NCBI GenBank assembly: GCA_012515885.1
Contig: JAAYXN010000183.1
Location: 1-13,980, forward strand
DNA from: Rhodococcus sp. (in: high G+C Gram-positive bacteria)
GTDB lineage: Bacteria > Actinomycetota > Actinomycetes > Mycobacteriales > Mycobacteriaceae
Length of the DNA stretch: 13,980 bases
Direction of reading: 5' to 3'
Shown here in pieces: positions 1-9,500 of the stretch. The position numbers were made by a program, and so were the translations under genes. The number at the start of each line of letters is the position of its first letter. The stretch's first letter is position 1. Under the pieces are notes generated by a model. That model was not told the DNA's origin and did not search any database. It saw nothing but the letters and a program-made list of their open reading frames with translations.

Positions 1-3000
1 ACGCACTTCCCATCCCGGCCACGATTGCGGGTCTGGTCCTTCTATTTCCCACGCGTTTCGCGTCGCTTCGATCGCCGCAACAATCTCTGGTTCCGGCGCC
101 TCGCGCAGGTCGACAACTTCTAGCGGAGTGTCCTGTAACTGCGGGTCGTCGACGGGAATCACCCGTTGACGTCCGTCGAGATCGACCACGGAGCGGAGCA
201 TCGGTTGCTGAACAATCAGCCGTGCCAGAGCGTGCCGCAACCGATCTGCGTCCAGTTGACTATCGAAATAGTCGACGTAAAAGTGTGCGCTGTCGTACGA
301 CAGTTCCCACGCTCCGGACTGCCCTACCCAATACGCTTGCTGGAGGGGCAAAAGATCCATCGGAGCGTGTGGGTCTCGTGCGCGCACCAGATCTACCGCA
401 GCCACGCCGACTGGATGATCGTCGCGTGGCGCCAGCGCCAGTGAAGCGGGGGTGGCACCGTCTACCAGTTCACCCACCGCGACCGTCATCCCCAGTTCAC
501 GACGCAAAACGCCAGCGAGCCTCACGGCGAGTACTGAATCACCACCCGCCGCAATAAAACTCGCGTCATCATCGATTCCCTCGGGCTCCCGCCCCAGTAC
601 ACGAGCCCATAACTCTCGCACCGCGGCAATACGTTCGCGCGCAGCGTGTGCTTCACGAACTACACCGTCGGGACCGACATCAGAACCGACAGAAGCAGCG
701 ATCTCTGACACGTCACTGGTGTCTTCGGGTGAAAGTTCAGCAATGTCGCGGCGCAGTTCCCGGGCGGCCTGAGAAAGCTCATCTTCAGAGATGACTGGGG
801 ATAGATAGTCCCACTGCAGCACCAAGGTGTCACCGAACTCAAAAACTTGATGGTCGAGATAGACCTGTGGGGTTTGGCTGCGACCGAACACTAGCGGTCC
901 GGCCCATCCCAGCGACCCACCGAGGTCCGAGCCCAAAGTTGACGTGAATACAACAGGCAGGTGGAACCTACGACCGGACCGTCGACTGCGCTCGCTAAGA
1001 ACATCAATACCTGAGTACGAACGATGGTCGAGGTCATCGAACAGGGTGTGAGTGGTGAGATCGAGATCGCTGTCGCGGTCATCAGTCACCTGAAGTTCCA
1101 GAACGCTCAGTTCAGTGAAATCTCCGACAACGTCCGCATAGCCGTCCGGTCGATCAAAGCTTGTCGTCATCACGGAGAAATGCGTGTCGCCGCTCCATCG
1201 GGCCAGCATCCGCGCGTAGAGAGTCAGCACGGCGGCAGTCAGTGTCGTGGAACGGGATCGGGCCCACGCCTCCAACTGGTGACGCTGCGTGGGCGTCAAC
1301 TCAAGCGTTAATCGCTTGAACTCACTATCGACGGGCGCCTCGTTGTGCACGTCGCTAGCGCTGTCAGCGAGACCGAAAATCTGTGGTGCCGCTGGCAGAC
1401 TATCGACTCGCTCAAGCCAATAGCGCCGGGCAGCGTCGGCGTCGCCATCTGCTGCGGACTGCATGGTCGTGACGTAATCCCGAAAGGTCAACGCGGGTGC
1501 TGGCGGTAGCGGCTCGCGCCGATACAGGGCCCCAAGTTCGGCGTAGAAGAGCGCGAAACTGGATGCGTCGCAGACGAGGACATCGATGCTCCATCCCACC
1601 CGGACGCCGCGGTCTGTGATGAGTGCGTGCGGTTGCACAAGGGGCCATCGATCTGGTGGCAGCGTTCGTGTCACCAGTGGTTGGCGCCACTTCTGCGCCG
1701 CCTGTTCCGGGTCGTCAGCTCCTCGAATATCGGTCTGTGGTGTCCGATAACCTGTCGCCGGAATCTCCACCAATCGATGACCGGCGGCCGTGATGACTGT
1801 CCGAAGCATCGGATGTCGACGCACCACCTCCGTGAAAGCGTCATCGAAGCGGTCCAGGTCCAGGTCACCGCACTCAAACTCAAGGTAGCTGTGGCACGCC
1901 GCTGCTGCGGTTCCGTAGTCGCTATCTCGGCCCATCAAGTACGCGTGCTGGACGCGAGTCAGTCCAAATGTGAGGTTGTCGTCGCAGAGTGCCGCGGCGT
2001 CGGGTTTTCCAGTCTGCGTATGCACCTTAGGCACTGCGGTATCAGGAAGATCTGCGCGCGACGCAGGTTCTTCCGCGATTGCTGTTGCGCTTACTCGCGT
2101 GACCATCTGCGCCAGTTTCGGCTCGCGTAATAAGTCGCGCAGTCGTAGTTGCACTCCGTAGCGACGTTGGACATCGGCAAGTAGCCGTGTCGCGAGCAGC
2201 GAATGCCCACCTAGCTCAAAGAAATCGACATCCGGTGAGGTGATGGTGACATCGAGCGTGTGCTCCCACAGGGTGCGCAGCTCGTCGGCTATCGAGCCGC
2301 CGTTCGCTTGGGGCCGGTCCGAACGTGCTGCGGCGACGCGTTCACACCGCGGGTTCACTTCCTGGCTATCCGTGGATTCCGTGACACGCTGCTCGTCCTC
2401 TACATGCAGGAATCGATAGTCAGCATCCGACGGTGTCAGGGCGACGACGGCAGGTACCGAATACCCCCTTGAGCTACCGCCTTCGGTAAGGACAGCAATT
2501 AGCGCATCAGTGCCCTCCTCCACAGCAAACGAGTTCCGCATGAGGTGGCGAGTAAACGTACTATCGTCAACAAAGCTCGGCACGTTCCAGCCATCCCATT
2601 GGATTGAGACCCACTGCACCGCATGGTCTGTCGTCGAACGTTCCTGTGCCAGAGCGTCAAGAAAGCGGTTCGCTGCTGCATAGGTAGACAAACCAAAGCC
2701 ACCGACCACCGCGGCGATAGACGACATCAAGATCACTGTGTCAGGCCGCTCTGTCGGCTCGCACCGATCGATAGCGTGCGCGAGCGTCAATGCACCATCG
2801 ATTTTGGCGTTGCACTGCGCGTCTACGTGTTCGACGGTCAGTTCATCAAGCGCCGCGAAAGAGTCGGTACCAACAACACCCGCGCTGTAGATGACAGCGA
2901 CCCTGCCCGCATGGTGCGCGCGCAGACGCTCAAGCAATTGTCCTATCGCTACCGGATCAGACGGGTCCAGAACCTGGACGGTGATCTGGTCGCGCAGGTC

Positions 3001-6000
3001 ATCATCCAAGTCCCTCCTGCGGGCATCGGCGCGATCGACGCTGCGGGTAGTGCACACCACATGGGCTCCGGTGCGAGCAATTCCTTCGGCAACAGCGGTA
3101 GACACCCTCCCGAGCCCACCGATGATGAGCACGCAGTCGTGGCGGGAAAGAACCGATGTGGCAGGTGACTGCGGCGGGCTGATCCGTCCCATCCGTCGCA
3201 CGTGCCGAATACCGGCGCGCCACGCATACTCGCGATACGTCGGAGCATCAGCGCCGGAAACCTCAGTCACAATCTCGCCAAGCAGATGGAAATCGACCAA
3301 CGATTCGACATCCACAGTACGAGCACGCATTCCAGGATTCTCAATACACATAGCGCGCGCATAGGCCGCCAGCGACAGACATGCGGGATCGCCAGGATCT
3401 GCTCCATCAACAGCTTCAGAAGCGAGACTGAGATACACCAATGCCGCTGCGTCACCGCGTTGTTGAATAGCGGCAACGTGACCGGCGACAGTGCAGGCTT
3501 CGAGCGAAGCAGCTCTAAAGCTCAACGCCACTGCGTGACGCTCATCGCCAGACAACAGCGACTCACCAGCTGCCTGCCCAAGTCGCTGCGCGGGCGCCCA
3601 GAAGACGACAGGCGCCCTCTCATCGAGAAGAAGACGGTCTGACGTCGAGACAAACTCTCGGACAGCGCGAGCTAGCGGGGAGTCACCCACCACCCACACG
3701 GGCGTAACTTCCGCCTGCGCTGCCCCCTGTCCAACAGGTCGAAGACGTTCACGGGACCAGAATGAGTGGAACCACCCCAGCGACCGCTCGTCGCTGCCGC
3801 GACTTCGACCAAACTCCCCCAGAAGACCTGCAGAACCAGAAGTGGTGGCTTCCGGTTCAATCCAGTTCCTACGTCGATCAAACGGATAGTCCGGAAGTGC
3901 GACCCGGCGGCGCCCCTCTGTGCTCTCGCACAGTTGCAGATCATCAATTCCGTGGCTGAACAGTTCCGCAAGAGCTGTGTGATGCCCGTGCGAGGAATCG
4001 GCGGTCAGTGTCGTCAACGTCGCCACAAGCCGCGGATGACGCGCCGCCCGAGCGAAGGCAGACGTCGATGCCCCCGGGCCTACGGTGAGGACGATGACAC
4101 CTCGGCTACCGTTACCGTCCTTGTGCAGTGAGGGCGCAGACTGCCCAGGCTGCTCTAGCCCCGGCAACTCTGACGCAGCATCGAGGACCGTCCGCAACGT
4201 CGGCTCGAAGAGCACCGGTTCACGCATATGCCGGACCCAATGCTGCGGGTCACTCATCAGCTCCGCGGTGATCGGCGTACCCGCCGTACACGAATACCCC
4301 AGCACCGTCGGCGTTCTGCCCTGTATTGATGCCGCGACAGCTCGCACGGCCGGAATCGCTGGCTCCACCAAACTCGAATGCCCGGGCGCCGCAACTGGGA
4401 TCAGACTGGCCACATCACTACCCAGTTCCGCAGCGATCGCTTCGATCACGTCACTTGGCCCAGACACGACTGTCGATCGCGGTGCATCCTGTGAAGCAAT
4501 TTCAACGCCACGACGATTCTTGATGAGCGACTGAACATCATCGAGTGGTAGCGCTAGCCGCAGCATCGCTCCAGGACCCAGTTGTTCAAGTGCCACTGCT
4601 CGCGCCGCCACCACAGCGATCGCATCGTCGACGTCGAGTGCACCGCACACCACGGCGGCAACGTATTCACCAAGGCTGTGCCCCAGAACTGCATCTGGTC
4701 GCACACCACGCGTGCGCAACCACTTCGTCAGCGCTAGAGACGTGACGAACAGTGCGGGAAGACCAAGAGTGACCGAATCTGCTTCTGCGGCAGCGATACC
4801 TGCACCGCGCGGCGCGCACACGCTTCGGACATCCGCTCCGATCAACGGGGCAAACTTCTCCGCCAATCCGTCGACGTACCGTGCTATCTCACGGTCTTCC
4901 TCATAGAGATCGTCCAACATCCCGGTGTATTGGCTGCCTCCCCCAGGGAAGGCAAAAACCACTGCAGGCGCGTGCGTTAACTGTCCGCTGACCTCAATAC
5001 GGTCAAGGACATCGCCGGTTGCACTGTCAACGACCAGAGCGCCGCGATGACGCAGCTGCTTTCTGCCGTATGCAAGCGTGTACGCCGCGTCTGCCACACC
5101 GCCGGGAGTACTAGCGAGCTGCGGGATGTGTGCTTCCAGTCGATCAACCATCTCACGCGCTGATCGGTCACTAGCGCCAGACAATGCCAGCACTCGGGGA
5201 CCACTCGCATGCGCAGACGGCGCTTGCGTGGGTGGTTGCTGCAGAATTACGTGACAGTTGGTGCCACCGAACCCAAATGAGCTCACTCCCGCGATACGCG
5301 GCCTATCGGCGGCGAATCGCGCTTGCGTATCGCAAATCCTCAGAGGCGAATTCTGCAGTGGCAGAGCATTATTTGTTTCGTCGCAGTGAAGCGATGCGGG
5401 GATTGTTCCAGACTCGACTGCGAGTACCGCCTTGATGAAGCCCGCGATTCCCGCAGCGGCTTCGGTATGGCCAATATTCGACTTGATCGAGCCGAGCTGA
5501 CACCAGGGCGCAGGCGAACTTCCGAAAACCTGGCGGAGCGCGGCAAGTTCAATGGGATCGCCGAGGGAAGTGCCTGTGCCATGCCCCTCGATGTACCTGA
5601 CGTCGCGCGGTTCGATGCCGGCTATGGCGTGAGCTTCGGCAATCACCCGCGCCTGGCCTGTCACTGACGGTGCGGTAAACCCAGTCTTATCGGAACCATC
5701 GTTGTTGATGGCGCTGCCACGAATGACCGCGCTGATCCGGTCGCGGTCAGCCAATGCATCGGACAGACGCTTGAGTACCACTACACCGACACCCTGGGTA
5801 AAGACCGCTCCGCTAGCCCCCGAGCCGTAACTGCGGGTGTGACCGTCAACAGAAAACGGGCCATCAGGTATATGCAGGTAGCCCCGGCCTCGCGGCACAT
5901 GCACCGTGGCTCCACCTGCCAACGCCACATCTGCCTCGCCACTTTGCAGCGCCGCCACCGCGTGATGGACCGCAACGAGCGATGTGGAACAGGCAGTTTG

Positions 6001-6576
6001 GACAGTGACCGCTGGGCCAGTGAGTCCTAGCCGGTACGCCGTGCCCATCGCGAGGTAGTCCGGTGCAGTGCCAATCGCGCATTGCAGGGCTGCAACAGGA
6101 TTCTCGCCACCTAGCGCGTCGAAACGATCCGCAAGATTTTCGTGGAGGTAGCCGCTTTGCGAGGTGCCCGCGAACACTGCGACCTGGTCAACGCCACGCC
6201 CGTGCCCATAGCCACTGCGTTCGAGCGCATGCCAGCATGCCTCAAGGAAAAGCCGATGGCTCGGGTCCAAGTGTGCAGCTTCGTGCGCAGCCATACCGAA
6301 AGCATCGGCGTCGAAATCCTCGATACCGCCCAAGTCCGAGCCAACAGGTATGTATTCCGGGCGTCCATACAGCGAGCGTGGAACGCCCGCATCAGCGAGG
6401 TGGTCGGCGCTGTAGCGGGTAACCCCTTCACGGCCGTCAAGCAGAAGACTCCACAGGTCCTCAATTGACGGTGCTCCAGGAAATCGCCCACTCATCCCGA
6501 TTACGGCAATAGCGTCTTCCGGATATTCATCGTGAGCCGACGCAGCGCTGTCGGCAGTGGCACTCGCCTGGGTCAT
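1..6576 (-). CDS. Hybrid polyketide synthase-NRPS (HMWP1-like), KS-AT-KR-ACP-Cy-PCP-Cy..., 3' end outside window
   Basis: Reading minus-strand triplets from ATG at 6576 to base 1 gives 2192 codons with no stop, so the C-terminus lies beyond the window. Domains by residue: ketosynthase ~20-445 (Cys196 in TACSTS, His332 in EGHGTGT, His370 in NIGHTE); acyltransferase ~535-850 (Ser634 in GHSLG, His733); post-AT linker YPFDRRRNW 897-905; ketoreductase ~915-1370 (GGLG ~1153-1156, Lys1258, Ser1286, Tyr1299, Asn1303, so apparently active); ACP with Ser1459 (GGHS); Cy ~1530-1965 (Asp1665/Asp1670, Thr1878, Asp1908); PCP with Ser2014 (GGDS); a second Cy from ~2070, cut by the edge. By family it extends the NRPS-bound chain with one probably malonyl-derived unit, reduces the beta-keto group, then condenses and cyclises a Cys (or Ser/Thr). 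It has no methyltransferase, dehydratase, enoylreductase or adenylation domain in the visible part, so the amino acid must be loaded in trans. It overlaps the upstream NRPS by 4 nt. The hybrid class is certain; the substrates are inferred. Confidence 0.95.
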   Translation of the reverse strand, partial: MTQASATADSAASAHDEYPEDAIAVIGMSGRFPGAPSIEDLWSLLLDGREGVTRYSADHLADAGVPRSLYGRPEYIPVGSDLGGIEDFDADAFGMAAHEAAHLDPSHRLFLEACWHALERSGYGHGRGVDQVAVFAGTSQSGYLHENLADRFDALGGENPVAALQCAIGTAPDYLAMGTAYRLGLTGPAVTVQTACSTSLVAVHHAVAALQSGEADVALAGGATVHVPRGRGYLHIPDGPFSVDGHTRSYGSGASGAVFTQGVGVVVLKRLSDALADRDRISAVIRGSAINNDGSDKTGFTAPSVTGQARVIAEAHAIAGIEPRDVRYIEGHGTGTSLGDPIELAALRQVFGSSPAPWCQLGSIKSNIGHTEAAAGIAGFIKAVLAVESGTIPASLHCDETNNALPLQNSPLRICDTQARFAADRPRIAGVSSFGFGGTNCHVILQQPPTQAPSAHASGPRVLALSGASDRSAREMVDRLEAHIPQLASTPGGVADAAYTLAYGRKQLRHRGALVVDSATGDVLDRIEVSGQLTHAPAVVFAFPGGGSQYTGMLDDLYEEDREIARYVDGLAEKFAPLIGADVRSVCAPRGAGIAAAEADSVTLGLPALFVTSLALTKWLRTRGVRPDAVLGHSLGEYVAAVVCGALDVDDAIAVVAARAVALEQLGPGAMLRLALPLDDVQSLIKNRRGVEIASQDAPRSTVVSGPSDVIEAIAAELGSDVASLIPVAAPGHSSLVEPAIPAVRAVAASIQGRTPTVLGYSCTAGTPITAELMSDPQHWVRHMREPVLFEPTLRTVLDAASELPGLEQPGQSAPSLHKDGNGSRGVIVLTVGPGASTSAFARAARHPRLVATLTTLTADSSHGHHTALAELFSHGIDDLQLCESTEGRRRVALPDYPFDRRRNWIEPEATTSGSAGLLGEFGRSRGSDERSLGWFHSFWSRERLRPVGQGAAQAEVTPVWVVGDSPLARAVREFVSTSDRLLLDERAPVVFWAPAQRLGQAAGESLLSGDERHAVALSFRAASLEACTVAGHVAAIQQRGDAAALVYLSLASEAVDGADPGDPACLSLAAYARAMCIENPGMRARTVDVESLVDFHLLGEIVTEVSGADAPTYREYAWRAGIRHVRRMGRISPPQSPATSVLSRHDCVLIIGGLGRVSTAVAEGIARTGAHVVCTTRSVDRADARRRDLDDDLRDQITVQVLDPSDPVAIGQLLERLRAHHAGRVAVIYSAGVVGTDSFAALDELTVEHVDAQCNAKIDGALTLAHAIDRCEPTERPDTVILMSSIAAVVGGFGLSTYAAANRFLDALAQERSTTDHAVQWVSIQWDGWNVPSFVDDSTFTRHLMRNSFAVEEGTDALIAVLTEGGSSRGYSVPAVVALTPSDADYRFLHVEDEQRVTESTDSQEVNPRCERVAAARSDRPQANGGSIADELRTLWEHTLDVTITSPDVDFFELGGHSLLATRLLADVQRRYGVQLRLRDLLREPKLAQMVTRVSATAIAEEPASRADLPDTAVPKVHTQTGKPDAAALCDDNLTFGLTRVQHAYLMGRDSDYGTAAAACHSYLEFECGDLDLDRFDDAFTEVVRRHPMLRTVITAAGHRLVEIPATGYRTPQTDIRGADDPEQAAQKWRQPLVTRTLPPDRWPLVQPHALITDRGVRVGWSIDVLVCDASSFALFYAELGALYRREPLPPAPALTFRDYVTTMQSAADGDADAARRYWLERVDSLPAAPQIFGLADSASDVHNEAPVDSEFKRLTLELTPTQRHQLEAWARSRSTTLTAAVLTLYARMLARWSGDTHFSVMTTSFDRPDGYADVVGDFTELSVLELQVTDDRDSDLDLTTHTLFDDLDHRSYSGIDVLSERSRRSGRRFHLPVVFTSTLGSDLGGSLGWAGPLVFGRSQTPQVYLDHQVFEFGDTLVLQWDYLSPVISEDELSQAARELRRDIAELSPEDTSDVSEIAASVGSDVGPDGVVREAHAARERIAAVRELWARVLGREPEGIDDDASFIAAGGDSVLAVRLAGVLRRELGMTVAVGELVDGATPASLALAPRDDHPVGVAAVDLVRARDPHAPMDLLPLQQAYWVGQSGAWELSYDSAHFYVDYFDSQLDADRLRHALARLIVQQPMLRSVVDLDGRQRVIPVDDPQLQDTPLEVVDLREAPEPEIVAAIEATRNAWEIEGPDPQSWPGWEVR

Positions 6577-6590
6577 CGGATCATTCCTTT
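6573..6590 (-). promoter_or_regulatory. Translational coupling of NRPS and PKS: ATGA overlap with RBS
   Basis: The NRPS stop TGA (6575-6573) and the PKS start ATG (6576-6574) share the four bases ATGA. A purine-rich AAAGGA (6590-6585 on the minus strand) lies inside the end of the NRPS gene, 8 nt before the PKS start. This fixes the PKS start and implies coupled, roughly matched translation of the two consecutive assembly-line proteins from one mRNA. Confidence 0.85.
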
Positions 6591-9500
6591 ACGTCGTCGA
6601 TTGCCACGAGCACGTGCCCGCGCAATCGGATCGCGAGCAGAGAGGTCGTCGGGGAGACGCTCGATGAAGCGCGGTGGCTGCGACGGTCGCGGCGTAGGCG
6701 ATCGGTCTTGAGACGCATCAGCTCCGATGGCGCCGTCGCGGGCAGGCTGCTCGCTGTGCTGTATGTACTGGGTGAGGGCGCGGATAGTGGGATAGGTGAA
6801 AAGGTCGAGCACACTCACATCCGGCCACTGCGCCGCAAGGGCGCGGTGCACTGTCACCACATCGAGTGAACTCGCGCCGAGCTCGAAGAATGATCGCTGC
6901 GGATCAATGTCCTCGATGGACTGACCAAGCACCTGTGCGAATATGCGTCGGATCGGCAATTCCTGTGCGGCGGTGACATCACTGGAGACACCATCTGGCG
7001 TCGTGGTCGGTGCTGCTTGTTGGCCGGCGGAAACACTAGACAGACGCATACTGCTTGCAGTGACCAACTTCCCGAAGGGTTCTCGCTCGCCTACCGGTAG
7101 CGCATGACCCCGCTGCCAATTCGATACTGCGGCACCACCTTCCCCCGCACCGTCAGCTAAGGCGGTGAGCCTTTCGACGAACACATCGAACGCGTAGTCG
7201 AGGAAACCTTCAGCGAAAGCACCGTCGACCGCATCCCAGTTCACGACCAACGACTCGCCATCAGCAAAGCTCTGCAGGTCGATCAGCACCTGTGGGGTCT
7301 GACTGATCGAGTACACGGGGGTGCCAAAAGCAGTAAGAAGCTCAGAAGCATCCGATCCACCTGCTGACTGCGATGCAGCCAGTCCCGAGGAATACACCAC
7401 GGGAAGGACTACCGATACACGTTGCTGCTGACTCTTGCGGCGAATCGCGTGATTGGCATGGGCACTCCGTGGCCTGGAGAGCCGCGAATACAGCTCTACA
7501 GCAGTCCTTTTTGTGCGCTCAGCGACAGTGCCCTGAGAGGGTGGAGTCACCACGAGCGTCGAGGTGTATTCACCAACTACCCGCTCGTGTCCCTCCGGCC
7601 GCATGAGGGTCGTCACCACCACCGACATGGGGGCTGTGGTTCCCGAGGACTCACGCAGGGCATCGGTGAAGGTGCTCAGCAACACCGAATCGACGGTCAC
7701 GCCGTGTGCCGCGCAGCCATCGCGCAATCGACGCGATACGTCCACCTCCCAGCGGTGGCGCCGACGAGTGAACCGCGCTGAAGACGGCTGGCGCAACGGC
7801 AGCAGGGGCTCAGAAATGTCGGGGATACCCGTCAGTGCTGCGTCGTCACCATCGCCGCCCACATCCTGCTGTTGCACCCAATCGAGGAAGTGTTTGCCTG
7901 GACGGGTCAGGGCCCGTCCCCGATATGCGGCGTAGAGGTCTTCCGCAATGACGATGGCGCCTTGAACGTCACAGAACAGCATGTCGATCTCGACGTGCAG
8001 GCGGCTCACAGTGTCATCACGGTGTGTCACCGACACTCGGAACCAACCTGCTTCGAGTGGGTTCCGCACATGATGGGAGCGTTCGTGCCGAATTCTTCGC
8101 AGTTCACGCTCGCGCGCGCCGCCATCTAACTCCCGCACGTCGTTGACAGTCACCACACATCGAAATGGTGTGGTGTCCAGCCGTTGACGCGCATCAGCCG
8201 TGGCGTGAGCGCGCAGCATGGGATGGGTGTCAACGAGTAGATCCACTGCGCGCTGCAGCGCAGCGACATCGAGGTCACGAACATCGACTTCCGAGTAGTA
8301 GTGCGGTGCAATCTCACTGCCCAGCCACCGGTCTGCTCGCCCCAGCAGGTAGGAAAGCTGCGTTTCCGTCAGCGGGTAGCTGGTCTCTGTGCACTTCGTG
8401 CGCGGGGAAATCCGGACGGTACACAGCGCGTCAGCTGTATCTGACAACCGCGCATCGACGTCGAGACCATGGTGTCCGGCGTACGCGTCGAGTCCTTGCA
8501 GCCACTGGCCCGCTTGAATCAGCACCTGGCTCAAGGGTTGTGCGGGATCAGGGCGGACTGTCGTGTCAAAGAGGAGGCCCGCGTGCGCCGCACTGCCCCA
8601 CGGGGACGCCGGTGCGAGTTCACTGCGGCCCGGGGTCACAGCAGCGGCGCCAGCAACTTCTGCGGTCGCCGTCTGGTCAAGCGGTGAAATACCGTCAGGA
8701 TCAGGGCGTACGCGCGTAGCGACAGTGACGCGGGAACCGGAGTTGACTCGCTCGCTGCCGTCGCTGCGACTCAGTTCTTCAAGCGTCGACGACGACAACT
8801 CCGCGAACTCTGGACGACATCCACGAGTGTCTTCGATGAGATTCGCGACACGTACCAGAAGGAGCGAGTTACCGCCCGCGGCGAGGAGGGGACGGTCCGT
8901 AGGAAAACCTGGTCCGGCGAGGCCAACTAGACGATCAAGAAGATCGGTATCGGTGGGCGGGGCGATAGGGTCCGGCTCGATACGCGTAGGAACCGCTATC
9001 TGCGATGATTCGCGTTCCTGCACAAATGGATTCGGCAGGCCAGCATGATCGATCTTTCCATTGCTAGTGACCGGCAGCGCAGAATGGAACACAAACCGCT
9101 GCGGAACCATGTACGCAGGTAGCGAATTCGTACACTTCTCGCGCAGCTGCTTTTCGAACCTATCTGTGATTTCGAACCCATCGCTGTTCTCCCCGCTGGA
9201 GTCATCAAGCACTACATGGGCGACCAGACGAGGGCGGCCGTCTGGACCGGGAGCCGCCGCGGTGACCGCTGCACGCACAGACGATGCGCGTAGCAGGGTG
9301 GCGTCGATCTCGCCTAACTCGATACGAAAGCCATTGATTTTTACCTGCCGGTCATTGCGACCGAGAAACGTGATGGTCCCGTCTGCACACCAACGTCCCA
9401 TATCTCCTGTGTGATAGAGCCTTTCCCCTGTCACTGGGTGTATTCGGAAGCGAGCCGCTGACTGAGCGGGATCGCCGATGTACCCGCGTGCCACCCCGTC

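Noticed and set aside
2623..3168. Plus-strand open frame of 181 codons.
   Set aside because: It is antisense to the catalytic core of the ketoreductase, which has intact Lys, Ser, Tyr and Asn; no independent evidence of coding.
1..6576. Possibility that the left 6.5 kb is non-coding or a broken PKS, since no closed reading frame covers it.
   Set aside because: Reading the minus-strand frame from ATG 6576 line by line shows no stop to base 1 and continuous KS-AT-KR-ACP-Cy-PCP-Cy homology. It is simply cut by the window edge.
8165..8719. Plus-strand open frame of 184 codons.
   Set aside because: It lies wholly antisense to the NRPS PCP1-Cy2 region, has no recognisable motif or ribosome binding site, and is a frame shadow of GC-rich coding DNA.
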